The translations under genes were made by a program, and so were the position numbers. Under the pieces are notes generated by a model. It saw only the letters and a program-made list of their open reading frames with translations, made no database searches and was not told where the DNA came from. From Prorocentrum cordatum (taxonomy: Eukaryota; Sar; Dinophyceae; Prorocentrales; Prorocentraceae), in the NCBI GenBank assembly GCA_963575745.1, contig CAUYUJ010014327.1:429247-493246 (forward strand): a DNA stretch of 64,000 bases. The letters are read 5' to 3'. This document shows, in pieces, positions 19,727 to 29,709 of this stretch. The stretch's first letter is position 1, and each line of letters opens with the position of its first letter.

Positions 19727-20583
19727 CTCCGACACACGTGGAGCCCGTACGCCCGCCGCCTTCGAAATTTTTGGAGGGTCTGGGACGTTCGGGTTGGGCA
19801 GGGGGGTGGTCTGGCACACTGCGGCGGGCGGGGCCCTCGGGCTCGGTGGGGGAAGAGCCCGCCGAAAGGGGACGGCGGCTGCAGTGGCAGGCTTCCAACA
19901 GCCCCGCGCCCGTGCCGGCCTGGTGCACTGCGGCAGGCTCGGCATCCTCGCGTGCGTGCCTGCTCGGTCCTCGATGGGTTCAGGACCTGCTCCGTCCTGC
20001 TCACCGTGCCCTGCTGTCCCTAAGTCATGCCACGCAAGAGCCTACCACTGCACTGCAACGGCTCCGTATGCAGAACTCGCGGAACACCCGTCGTCGCCGA
20101 AACACTCCTGTCCGCTGCGCTCTGATTCAACAGACGATGTTACGGATGGTGTTCGCATCCAGATTCAGGGGAAAACCTCCCGTCCCACCAGCGCCTCAGA
20201 CACATCCCGCCCCCGCGGCTGGCCATCCTGGACCGACCCCCAGATCGCCGATGTCCCCGTTGCCGTTTCTCTCCGGTCTGTGGCGGCTCCAGGGCACGAG
20301 GTCACATCGGCTCCCTCTCCCCACATCCCCCCAGCGGTCCTGGACTGGGGGCGCGCCCCAGAGAGCCGTGCTCGCGCGGAGCAGCTCTCACTGGAGGGGC
20401 GTGCCAGGGACTTGCTCCTGCTCCTTGCTTCCTGTGCCGAGGGTCTCCGACGATCCGAATCCAAACAGACTCACATGTACTTCTGCCCGAGCTGATGGAT
20501 CTCGATCGTCTGGGCCTCCTAACTTCGCACATCGCGCCGCGCGATCCGTGAGGCGCAATTATCTTTGCGCTATCGCGCAATAG
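19727..20583. other. Unassigned region
   Basis: No recognisable domain in either strand. Several high-GC frames of more than 200 codons overlap each other, which points to composition and not coding. Confidence 0.35.
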
Positions 20584-20727
20584 CTCAGACCCAGGCCACG
20601 AAGCGCGGAGGGGGCCGGAGGAGGAGGGGCCCGCGGAGGAGGAGGGGGAGGAGGAGGAGGAGGAGGAGGAGGAGGAAGGGAGGCCCGAGGGTAAGGGCAT
20701 TTCTCAGACCCAGGCCACGAAGCGCGG
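20584..20727. repeat. 25 bp direct repeats flanking a (GGA)n tract
   Basis: ctcagacccaggccacgaag plus cgcgg occurs at 20584 and again at 20703, bracketing a GGAGG-rich tract (20610-20682). This is consistent with a local tandem duplication that captured or grew the microsatellite. Confidence 0.8.
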
Positions 20728-20792
20728 TGATCTTCGCGCCCCGTCGGGCGACCTAGGTCATCACAAACTCTGCTGATCGATCTCACCCAGGG

Positions 20793-21080
20793 CATACATA
20801 CATACGTACGTACGTACGTACGTACATACATACATACATACATACATACATACATACATGCATGCATGCATGCATGCATGCATGCATGCATGCATACATA
20901 CATACATACATACATACATACACACATACATAAATACATACATACATGCATACATACATACATACATGCATACATGCATACACATACATATATACATACA
21001 TACATACATACATACATAAATGCATGCATACATGCATACATGCATGCATGCATGCATACATACATACATGCCTGCATACA

Positions 21081-21112
<32 letters not shown>

Positions 21113-21290
21113 CATAAACACACATACATTCATGCATAGCTACCTGCATACATGCATACATGCATACACATACATATACACATATCTATACCTATGCATC
21201 TACATATACGTATACGTACACATATACATACACATATATACAAATATATATATATATATATGTGTGTGTATATATATGCACATACAAGAA
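20793..21290 (+). repeat. (CATA)n / (CATG)n tetranucleotide array, ~0.5 kb
   Basis: Almost uninterrupted catacata with blocks of catgcatg (for example 20859-20895), ending in TA/TG-rich sequence with cacatatacatacacatata and (TA)n. Met-His-Thr-Tyr-Ile frames are artefacts of the repeat. Confidence 0.95.
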
Positions 21291-21389
21291 CCATCGCGCG
21301 CGAGTCGCGCGCGCTCAAGTTCTAGCTAGGCCTCAATTGCTAACTCATGTAATATAATTGTGGTTGCTTCTTGCGTCCAGAGGCTCCCT

Positions 21390-22800
21390 TGGAGGCCCTG
21401 TGGAAGCCTCGGAATCGTGTAGAAGCGGAAGTGCAGAAACGCAGAAATCATCCTTCAGGTATTCAACGATTTGGGGCCCTCAAAAGCTTCCTGGGTTCTT
21501 TTTTGGGAGGTGAGGGGGGTCTGAATTGTGGTCTGTTGTGCAAGAGTAGACCGGGGGCCAAACTTGAACAAAAAATAAATTGTGGGATTCCCATTGTTTT
21601 CCTATTCCTCGGCGCTGTTCGTCGCTTTTTTTTGTTTGTGCCTCGCGGGTTTTGTTAGCCGGTCCCCTCGGGGGTGTGGGATCTTCCGGACCCCCTGGGG
21701 GTTCTGGAGGCCTCCTGGAGGCCCGGAGAGCCGTCGGAAGGGTGTGTCAGACTGCTTGGGAGCGTATTGGGCTGTTCTTGCGTTCTGGGGGCCTCTTGGG
21801 GTCGTCTCGGGCTGTCCTTGGGCGTCTTCGGGACCCCCAAGGGGAAGCCGGGAGGCGCGGTACCGGCCAGATGTCAGGGGATGTGTGGGATCTTCGAGTA
21901 GGGGTGCCACTTATATATATATATATATATATAATATATATATATATTATTTATATTATTTATATATATACACATAGATATAGATATGTACATACATATG
22001 TATAGATGTATGTATAAATATACCTATATATAATAGAATTAAATAAGAACCTGGGCCATCCTTTTTTATATATAACAAAAAAACGACCTTCGAGGGGTGG
22101 CAGCGGCAAACAGTGACAAGGCGAAAAACATTACAAAACCATTGGGATTCAACGATTGTGCCTTCTTTGGGCTCTCTCGGGACGGCTCTCGCAACTCTCT
22201 TGGGCTGATCTTGGGGCCTCGTCGGGGTCTTCTTGAGGTCTTTCAAAGATCGGGGGTGTTTGGGGGCCTCTGGGTTGGTCCCGGAAGCCTCCCGGAGGTC
22301 TCTGGAAGCCTCCTGCTCTCTCCCGCTTTTGGGCCTGTTCTGGGGTGGTCTGGGGCTGTCCTGGGCGCCTCTTCGGTAGTCTTGGAGCCTTCTTGGCCCG
22401 TCTTGGGGCCGTCCTGAGGGTCTCATGGATGGTCTTGGGGCGGTTTTGCGCGGCTCTTCGGCGTTCTTGGAGCGTTGGAAACTCGACAACGCGAGAAGTC
22501 AAACACATGGAAAACGAAACCAATGAAAATCGACGATCTGGGCCTTTTCGGGCCGTCCCAGGACGCCTCTCGGACTTCTCTTGGGGTCTCTTAGAGGCCA
22601 CCTGGGAGCCTCGAGAAGCGTCGGAAGGCTGACTTGGGCTGCTTGGGAGCGTCTTGGACCATCCTTTCGCATTCTAGGGGCTCCTGGGAAGCGTATTCGG
22701 CCCTCCTGGGGCGCTATGGAGGCCCCCTGGAAAGGCCGGGGGAGCGGCGCCGAGAGCGCCCCCGAGATGTGGCGGGGAGGTTTGGGACCCGGGGCCGGGG
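21390..22800 (+). repeat. CCGTCTTGGG-type degenerate repeat, western block
   Basis: First block of the low-complexity repeat that dominates 29.7-64 kb. Irregular 10-12 bp units such as ggccgtcttgg, ggcgcctcttgg and gggtctcttgg recur. Three conserved AT-richer islands are embedded, near 21565-21640, 22100-22160 and 22480-22550. The plus reading is Gly-Pro-Ser-Trp-like and the minus reading Pro-Arg-Lys-like, and both stay open by composition. Confidence 0.75.
21912..22050. repeat. (TA)n-rich insertion in the CCGTCTTGGG block
   Basis: tatatatatata alternating with atatttatattatttata and gatagatatagatatgtacat, about 135 bp, sharply different from the GC-rich DNA on both sides. Confidence 0.9.
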
Positions 22801-22861
22801 GGGCGGTATTTATTTACATTATACATGTTTGGGCCCCCTCTTTCTTGGCGTCGCGCCGCCA

Positions 22862-23425
22862 AAAATTTGGAAGTGCGAGGCTCAAGCACACTCGAGGACG
22901 CGGCCTCAGGGGGGCCTGGCAAGAGCAAGCACTCCGCGAGCACCCGCCCTTCCTCAGTCTCCAGACGCGGGCAGCGAGCTCCTCGCCCACTGCCTGCGCT
23001 GGCGCCGAGAAAGTCGAGACCACTCGCGGAATGCCGAGGGCCCCGCAAACACCAGGAACACGGGCTCACGCGTTGACCCTCCGGGGCCAATCCAGAGAGC
23101 CTGATCTAAAGGTGGCAGCCACAGGACGGATGGAAGGCCGCTTGAGCTGCGCACCTATGGAGCGAGACGGCGGCGCACAGCCCAAGAGGCCCAAACGCAC
23201 CCCGACCCCTCAGGCGTTGCATCGCGCCGCAGGCTTGGAGGTGCGAGGCGCGAGCGCGCTGGAGGACGCGGCCTCAAGGGGGCCTGGCAAGAGCAAGCAC
23301 TCCACGAGCACTCGCCTTTCCTCGGCCGCCAGACGCGGTTGCGAGCTCCTCGCCCACAGCCTGCGCTGGCGCCAGGAAGGTCGAGACAACTAGCGGAGTG
23401 CCGGGGGCCCCGCAGACGCCAAAAA
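22862..23425 (-). repeat. Pair of ~195 bp direct repeats at the 3' side of the retroelement
   Basis: Copy 1 (22862-23055) and copy 2 (23230-23425) share gtgcgaggc-c-agc-c-ct, gaggacgcggcctca, ggggcctggcaagagcaag, cactcc-cgagcac-cgcc, and gcgagctcctcgcccac, then cctgcgctggcgcc. They are about 85-90 percent alike by eye and are separated by about 175 bp. Confidence 0.75.
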
Positions 23426-23449
23426 CTCCAAGATCATTCACGCTTCGCT

Positions 23450-24190
23450 TCCAGCGTAAGGCAGCTGTCTGAATTATTGTCTTAGAGCTCGGGGGCAGTG
23501 CGAGGGCAACTGCGTCGGCGACAGCCCGAAGAAAATGCATTCTGGCTGCCCTCGCGCCGCCCCGCCTGCCCTGCTGAAGGGGAGACTTCATATTCCCATG
23601 GCGAGTAAAATCGGCTGTTACCCCCCCCCTCGCCTGAAACTGCGCGCTGCGAAGCCTCGATGGTCTAAATCGAAAGTGCCGAGCACACAGGGGGAACTGC
23701 TTCCGATTTGCGCGCAAACCTGATTTGCCTCGCGGCTGAGGCAACGCTGCTTCCGACTTTTTCGAGTGACTCCGTCGCGCATGCTCGCGACTTCGAAGAA
23801 GCCTGTCCTGGCCCCCATTTTCGAGGACTCGATGTGGAAAACAACGCGATCGTCGTTGACTAGCACGCGTCGTCGCCGCAGCGCCAAAAGTTCGCCTGTT
23901 CGCATGAAAGTGTCGAAGCCGACGAGCAGCACCGCCGCCGAGCCTTCCCGGCCGAGGTCCCACGCGGCAGCTGCCCAGGCGAAGACGATCTCGGCGTTGA
24001 ATGGGGTCGGCGGGGCGAGCACTGTCTCTATCATGTCCTGACCAAGCCCCAGCTCTGCTGCAGGCTGCATCTCAAAGAGGGCATCATCCAATGCAGCACA
24101 GCGGCTGCATTCACAACGGGATGCAGCGGCTCAAGCTCGGCCCAGCAGGCCTCAATGCACTCGCCGAGCTTGCCGTCAAGCTCTCGCAAT
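23450..24190 (-). pseudogene. Tyrosine recombinase domain of the retroelement (broken)
   Basis: The N-terminal part (24190-24034) reads L-D-G-K-L-G-E-C-I-E-A-C-W-A-E and W-M-M-P-S-L-R. The catalytic part (24091-23618) has V-G-F-D-T-F-M-R-T-G-E-L-L-A-L with the first catalytic Arg at 23902-23900, then H-I-E-S-S-K-M-G-A-R with the core Lys at 23821-23819. It continues to S-F-R-R-G-G-G (second Arg box, about 23635). After another frame change it runs on as H-G-N-M-K-S-P-L-Q-Q-G-R-R and A-A-R-M-H-F at about 23535. At that place the family has the nucleophilic Tyr; here the residue is His. At least two frame changes, so non-functional. It would have integrated the element's circular DNA copy. Confidence 0.7.
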
Positions 24191-24389
24191 GAAGACAATC
24201 GAACGCAATGAGCTCGCCGAAACAAAAGGACGCCTCTCGCGGCGAACAGATCGATCGCGAGTGGGCTTGGTGATCTGAAGATCTCGCAAGTATGCGCCGC
24301 TCTTGGCAGAACTGAGATCGCACATGCAACCAACTTCTGCGCTTGCCACCCTCGTGTCCCGCTTGGATTCGTACCGGCGCCATTCTTGG

Positions 24390-24944
24390 ATCGAAATCCC
24401 GAGAGGGTCGGTCACCGGGGTTCAGCTTCGCATTGATGTGACCATTGCCAAAGTGCAGGTCTGAGATCACGAGGATGGCTGAATGCTGTCGCGCCAGCCC
24501 TCGAAGCTTCCCCGAGGATGTCCGACCTCGCGGCGAGATCGATGCTACCGCCTGAGAGTCGACCAGGTGCAGCACTGCAACGCCCTTGAATGATGGCGCG
24601 CGAATCCTGCGCCGCCGGGAGGCGTTCACCGCTTTCAACTCGAGAGCGTTGACGTGCAGGTCGCGGGCCGCCGCCGGCCAGGGGAATGGCAGCGTCGGTC
24701 GCCAGCGCTGCGAAGCTGGATTCATAAACGACCTGGGCAGGCCTTCGGCCGAAAGGGCGCGCCGATATCCGACACGATACCACTGCCAGTCTTCTCCGCC
24801 ATCGTCCAGAATATCCGCGTTAACTCCTGGCCCAGCGGAGACTCTCGGATCGGGCCCTATGAAAACTCGACGGGCTCGCCCAGCAGATCCTTTACTTCGA
24901 GGCTCTGCGCGATGCCGCGGAGGTTCGCGCTGCCGACCAGCCAC
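24390..24944 (-). pseudogene. RNase H C-terminal half of the retroelement
   Basis: The frame from 24944 contains H-V-N-A-L-E-L-K-A-V (catalytic Glu at 24641-24639), L-H-L-V-D-S-Q-A-V-A-S-I (Asp at 24560-24558), R-G-R-T-S-S-G-K-L-R, and N-A-K-L-N-P-G-D-R-P-S-R with the last Asp at 24413-24411. This order of Glu, Asp, Asp is that of retroelement RNase H. The first Asp of the fold lies 1.4 kb upstream, before the methyltransferase. The frame differs from that of the methyltransferase by one base. Confidence 0.7.
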
Positions 24945-24999
24945 CCGGAAACACCCAGCCCACGGAGCAGCAGGCGAATGCGTTTTCGGGGTGGTAGCA

Positions 25000-26110
25000 G
25001 CGATCGGTCACGACGCTGTCGCGGCTGGAGCCCAAGCCGGCTACGGACGAGAACCCCATCAGGACCTCTCGCTCCGTGGCACGCAGCGGCCTCTCGCCCC
25101 CCCTGGAGCCCCTAATCACGCGCACGAGCTCATACTGAAAAGGACGATATGCGTGGCGATCCTGGGCCCCCCTCTGGATGGCCTCCGAACTCGCTGTAGC
25201 TAGACCAGTGGGATTATACTGGACCGTCTTCTCACGCCGTTGGAAAAACGTGCAGACGGGGCCCTCTGCCGATGCCCTGGAGCTCCCATAGGACACCCAA
25301 GACCCCATAGGAGCCAATGGGACCGTGACAGCCGTGATGTGATCATAGTTGGCCTGAGCCTCCCAAAGCACCCCTGGGAGCCTGAAGATCGCCTCCGTCC
25401 AAGAACACCAATGCAGACGAGGACGGCGGTTCTCTGTGAACAAAAAACTGCAGACGCTGACAGGCCGAACCTGGAGGACACGGGAAAACTCCAGGAGGGA
25501 CTTTGCGCTCATGGAGAAAACGTTGCCCACTATCCAATGCACAAGTACATGCGTAGTTCGGCCAAGGACGCGCACCACGCGTGGGATCCGCGTGAACAGG
25601 CCGCTCCGAGCGCCATGCACGCCGTGCCCGTCAGCGTTCACGCCGCTGGCCTCCTGGCAAGGACCCCCTCCTGCAACGACCACGGCCGCAACTCGATCCT
25701 TGAACATGGTCAAGGCCTCCAGCTGCTCGTCGTGAATTGTTCAATGGGGCCGAGCTCGATCAGCCCAGCCAGCGACACCGTAGGACTCGCCAGGCTCCGT
25801 TGTCGACCTCGCTGCCCAGGTACCCGCCGATGGCGAAGCCAGCGCGGACCAGCGACACGGCCGCGCCCCATATCCCGTCGGAAATGCTGACCAACACGAT
25901 GTGCGACTCGTCCTTCGCGGTCTTGGACTTGCGGTCCGGGGGCAGCTCGACGACGCACTCGCCCGAGTAGCCCGCGATACGGTGGCCCCACGTCTCAGGG
26001 TCACCCAGGCTCGCCAGGAAGTCGGAAACTCCTTCAGCCACTCCCACGGCCGTGCACATGCCAGCGCCGTCCTCGATCGCATCCAGAGCACGACGCGATG
26101 CCCGTCGTCA
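25000..26110 (-). pseudogene. C5 cytosine DNA methyltransferase inserted in RNase H (broken)
   Basis: The region opens with D-A-I-E-D-G-A-G-M-C-T-A-V-G (first RNase H Asp at 26083). After about 45 residues comes methyltransferase motif I, I-V-L-V-S-I-S-D-G-I-W-G with G-Y-L-G-S-E-V-D (25900-25802). A frame change follows. Motif IV is A-G-G-G-P-C-Q-E-A-S-G-V-N, catalytic Cys at 25659-25657. The downstream G-A-R-S-G-L-F fits. Motif VI, normally E-N-V, is G-N-V (25527-25519). R-R-P-R-L-H-W-C-S-W stands for motif VIII, and A-T-E-R-E-V-L-M-G-F (about 25083-25051) for the region near motif IX. The intact catalytic Cys but lost motif VI Glu and two frame changes indicate a dead copy. In a living element it would methylate CpG in DNA. 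Confidence 0.7.
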
Positions 26111-26259
26111 CCTCCCTCAGTTTGGTGGGCGAGAGGGGCAGCAGCAGGCAGCCATGCATCAACTCGCCAAGGCTGTCTCTCGTCAGAAGCGTCCTCCCTG
26201 AGATGATCTGCTCCCAGATCGCGTTAACACCCCGAGGAGCGGCCTTCGGCACTCCAGCG

Positions 26260-27056
26260 ACCGCACCCAGCGGCCCATGATAATCAAAAGCTAGTTCCCC
26301 AGAGGATGGTCACCGGTCAGGAGCCACATGGTGAGGCCATACAATTGGACGCTCTTCGCGCTGCTGTTGGCGGCCCTACCCGCGATCCCGTCCACCTCGA
26401 CACACATGCGGGCGACCGGGACCTGCCTCTGCTTCGCCTTGGTCTTGCTGATGGGAATGGCGCTCTTCTCGCAGCTCTGCCTCATCTGTGTCTGCGTCCA
26501 GCCCGGTGCCCCTACGAGTAGGTGGAACCGCGTCCCGCCAGTCGAGCGCCTCACCGTTATCGAAGTCGTCGACGCAGGTACTCCACCAATCACGGGGGCC
26601 AGTACCAGCGAGCGGAGCAGCAACCACGGCGGGGATAGGTCGGTCCCGTCTCCACTCGCGTCCGGGAGGCAGATGAGCTCCACCCAGCTCCTCAAACAGC
26701 GCCACGCGCCGATGGGTACCCTGGAAGATGGGGACGCTGTACACCCAGTACATGGGCAAGACGGTCATGGCGAGCCAGACCTCCTTGGCAGCTATCCCCA
26801 GGACGTGGCCAGGCAGGGGCGTGCACACAGTCATGTAGCCCAACCAAGGAGCGGGCAGATGTCACATGAAAAAGGTGCCCTTCTGGTCATCTCCGCTCCA
26901 GAGAACGATCTCCTCAGGCCCCAGCGAGATGCCGATCCACGCAGACGATGGGACTAGCTTCTCGTCCAGGGAAGGACCCCGGACCCCATGCCGTTCCTCG
27001 GGACAAGCTTCTCGTCCAGGGAGGGACCCTGGGGGGGCGAAAACGACACAAGACAT
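26260..27056 (-). pseudogene. Reverse transcriptase of the DIRS-like element (broken)
   Basis: The frame from 27056 reads L-V-P-S-S-A-W-I-G, then motif A, V-L-W-S-G-D-D-Q-K-G-T-F-F-M (Asp at 26891). An in-frame TGA (26864-26862) interrupts, and the same frame resumes H-L-P-A-P-W-L-G-Y-M. Motif B is T-V-L-P-M-Y-W-V-Y-S-V-P-I-F-Q-G-T-H-R-R and motif C is T-C-V-D-D-F-D-N (26573-26565). A +1 change leads to the thumb-like part with T-M-W-L-L-T-G-D-H-P-L-G, a TAG at 26293-26291, and G-R-W-V-R-S-L-E-C-R-R-P-L. All three catalytic Asp positions remain. A 24 bp phrase (agcttctcgtccagggaagg) is duplicated at 26952 and 27006. Upstream RT fingers are not recognised. Confidence 0.7.
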
Positions 27057-27290
27057 CTAGGACACACGCACATACATTCTCCATGACCCGATCAGGTCAT
27101 GGTGAGAGGGAAGGGGGTTTTCAGGAGACATCCCTGGAGACACCGAGAGGCGCAGGAACAAGCCAGGCGACCAAACACCTCGATCCACGGACCTCGATCC
27201 TCAGACCTCGGTCTTTCACGATCTCGGCCCTTCACGACCTCGATCCTCATCGACCTCGATCCACAACGTCGGCCCCGCACGGCGACGCAC

Positions 27291-27369
27291 GGTGCCCGGC
27301 CGCCGCAGCGCCCCTCCTCGACGCCCATGCCGGCATACTTGTACGACGCGTGCGGCTGGTACCAGGTGC
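27291..27369 (-). other. Candidate exon, T-W-Y-Q-P-H-A-S-Y-K-Y-A-G-M-G
   Basis: On the minus strand ttctctttgccctcctctggccgtgcag ends at 27370 and GTGCGT at 27290 is a good donor. The 79 nt between read T-W-Y-Q-P-H-A-S-Y-K-Y-A-G-M-G-V-E-E-G-R, then C-G-G. If the donor at 27634 (GTGCAG) is used, the 265 nt intron is almost all (TCC)n, and the upstream exon frame S-L-G-Q-D-S-G-G-R-G-R joins in phase (G|GC). Glycine-rich, no family recognised. Confidence 0.35.
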
Positions 27370-27424
27370 CTGCACGGCCAGAGGAGGGCAAAGAGAACGG
27401 AACGGAGTGAACTAGAAGGAAGAG

Positions 27425-27622
27425 GAATAGAGGAGGAAGAGGAGGAGGAGGAGGAGGAGGAGGAGGAGGAGGAGGAGGACAAGAGGAGGAGGACAAGAGG
27501 AGGAGGAGGAGGAGGAGGAGGAGGAGGAGGAAGAGGAGGCGAAGGAGGAAGAGGAGGAGGACTAGGAGGAAGAGGAGGACGACGAGGACGAGAAGGAGGA
27601 GGAGGAGGAGGAGGAGGAGGGC
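27425..27622 (-). repeat. (GGA)n microsatellite
   Basis: About 200 bp of GAG/GGA units with gacaag and gacgac interruptions. On the minus strand it is a polypyrimidine tract directly upstream of the 27369 exon candidate. Confidence 0.92.
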
Positions 27623-27634
27623 GGACATCTGCAC

Positions 27635-28559
27635 CGCGTCCACGGCCGCCAGAGTCCTGCCCCAGGCTGCCCCGGAGGACGGTGGATGCGGCCAGGAAAA
27701 AACTCCTGGGAGGTCCTCGTCAGAACGAATCGATCAAGGGCTGGTGAGCACGATTGCCTACCTGGCAGACCACCCCAACCCAACCCGAAGACCCGAATTT
27801 CGGGTTCGGGGGGTGCGAGCTTCATATGCGTTTTGTTCACCCCCCCCCACACTGGAAATGGAGGGCAACTCGGAGCCTCCGGACTGGTTTGGTGGGCGGT
27901 GAACGATTGCGGGGCCATGGAGCCAGATCAGGCCAGACGAAGCCTGGGATCAAGCCAGACCGGAGGGATCAGGCCAGACTGCGCGGGAGCAAGCAGGAGC
28001 AAGCGGGATGAAGCGAGATGGGCCCGTTCTCGACCAGTGCAGAAACCGCGCTCGGGCGCGAACGTTGACAAACATGGTGGGCTTTCAAGACCACTGGGGG
28101 CAGAACAAAAATCCAACGCAAACGCACTTTTGGAAAACCCACAGCGTGAGGCCCATTTACGTGTCCGTCGGACAGGACCCAAAAGCAATTGTTCGCACAA
28201 ACCCCACGCAAGTGGGCCACCTTTTGGGCTGGCCAGTAAAACTTCTGGGTCGTCTTGGGAACAAGCCCGATAAATTTCTGTAGAAGCCCTCGGCGGTGAA
28301 CTCACTTTCAAGACCGTCCACCGTCGGGATTCGAAATTTGATTCGGGACCCGACTCCCGATTCTGGCCCAGAGGGCGGGGCGCTGGGTTCACAGTGCCCG
28401 GCCTCTGCGGCCACACGGGGCGGGGCGCCAATCATGCCCCAGCCCCCGCCGCCCCTCCCCTCTCGCTCCCCGAGCGGCCCCCGCTGGTCATTTTCGATCT
28501 CGCAGCAGCCTTGGAGGCGACGAAATGTACCGTGGTAAAAATCGGAGGAATCCTCGGAG
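27635..28559. other. Unassigned region
   Basis: 0.9 kb. It holds a short gatcaggccaga/gggagcaagc minisatellite at 27920-28020, and the possible upstream part of the 27.3 kb exon pair at 27635-27680 (minus). A minus frame near 28432-28520 (A-A-A-R-S-K-M-T-S-G-G-R) after gtcgcctccaag could be a terminal exon, but nothing confirms it. Confidence 0.35.
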
Positions 28560-29095
28560 GGAGGATGAAGGAGGGAGGGCGAGGAGGAGGACGAGGAAGA
28601 GGAGGAGAAGGAGGAAAAGGATGAGAAGGAGGAGGAGGAAGAGGAGGAGGACGAGGAGGAGGAGGAGGAGGAGGAGGAGGAGGAGGAGGAGAAGGAGAGG
28701 GAAGAGGCGGGGGGAAAGGAGGATGAGGAGGAGGGAAGGGTGAAGGAGAAGGAGAAGGGGGAGGAAGAGGAGGAGGACGAGGACACTGGGAATGAGGAGG
28801 ATGAGGAGGATGAAGAGGATGAGGAGGATGAGGATGAGGAGGATGAGGAGCAAGAGGAAGGAGAGGAGGAGGGAGGAGGAGGAGGAGGAGGAGGAGGAGG
28901 AGGAAGGAGGAGGAGGAGGAGGAGGAGGAGAAGGAGGAGGAGGAAGAGGAGGAGATGGAGTGGGAAGGAGGAGGATGAGAAGGAGTGTGAGGAGGAGGAG
29001 GAGGAGGAGGAGGAGGAGGAGGAGGAGGAGGAGGAGGGAAAGGAGGAGGTGGTGGAGGAGGAGGAGGAGGAGGAGGGAGAGGAGGAAGAAGACTG
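28560..29095 (-). repeat. (GGA)n / GATGAGGAG compound tract, ~0.54 kb
   Basis: GGA, GGAAGA and gatgaggaggatgaag units. Purine on the + strand nearly throughout. Poly-Glu/Arg frames are compositional. Confidence 0.92.
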
Positions 29096-29699
29096 CTCAA
29101 GTGGTGACGGACCCCTCGGGGCCGAAACCGCCCCACCGCGAGCGCCGCCGCCCCGAGGGACCTAGGAGCCCACGCAGTCAGGGTCGGCGGGCCAGCGCTC
29201 CAGGGGGGGGGGGCGCCTGCATGCTCGTCTGGGCCACCTGGCCCCGGCTGGCCCCTCCCTGGGGTGGCGCGGGGGGCGCCGTGCAGGCCGGGCGAGCGCG
29301 GCGGCACTGCGTTCCCCCAGGGCCCTGACCTAGCACTGGACAACCCCCGCAGCACCCTACACTCGAGCGGCGCGCTGAAGCGGGACAGCCACCAGTCGGG
29401 CGCTGGCAGGACTGGGTTCATGGGAACCTGGTTTGATGATGTGTACCAGGGGGCGCCCCCCCCCAGCCCCATTCCGCTAACCGGAACTGCCGGCACCCGA
29501 AAAACACCGGTTACGGCAAACCTGGTTTCGTGAATCTGGCCAATTGAAGGGCCCCAGGGCCCTACCACTAACCGGGTCCCCTTACCCGGGGTCCTTGCTA
29601 TACCCGAACCAGAGCGGTCGGGCGGGCTATGCGGGCTCGGCCTGCACAGGAACCCGCTGGCAACCCGCGGGTTCCAGCGCGGCCCAGGGGGGGGAGAGA
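29096..29699. other. Coding-like but unresolved region
   Basis: The minus frame around 29420-29330 reads P-A-P-D-W-W-L-S-R-F-S-A-P-L-E-C-R-V-L-R-G after a gtcctgccag acceptor-like site. No domain, no partner exon, and competing frames are open. A short inverted phrase set (aaccgggt/acccggg) lies at 29565-29600. Confidence 0.3.
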
Positions 29700-29709
29700 G
29701 GGGGCCCGT

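Larger units (their letters stand above)
22862..27056 (-). mobile_element. Decayed DIRS-like (tyrosine recombinase) retroelement carrying a C5 DNA methyltransferase
   Basis: Minus-strand element whose translated fragments follow this order from high to low coordinate: reverse transcriptase (27056 to about 26260), RNase H N-terminal strand with its first Asp (about 26083), cytosine-5 methyltransferase (about 25900 to 25050), RNase H C-terminal half (about 24660 to 24390), and tyrosine recombinase (about 24190 to 23450). RT + RNase H + tyrosine recombinase defines the DIRS/Ngaro type. C5-methyltransferase-bearing retrotransposons have been reported in dinoflagellates. The copy is dead: frame changes occur between almost every domain, with in-frame stops at 26862 and 26291. 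Two ~195 bp direct repeats (22862 and 23230) lie just beyond the recombinase end and may be terminal repeats of the element. The true ends are not defined; no gag was recognised. Confidence 0.75.

Noticed and set aside
20559-21161. Cys-Met-Tyr-Val or Met-His-Thr-Tyr-Ile frames
   Set aside because: Generated by the CATA/CATG tetranucleotide array.
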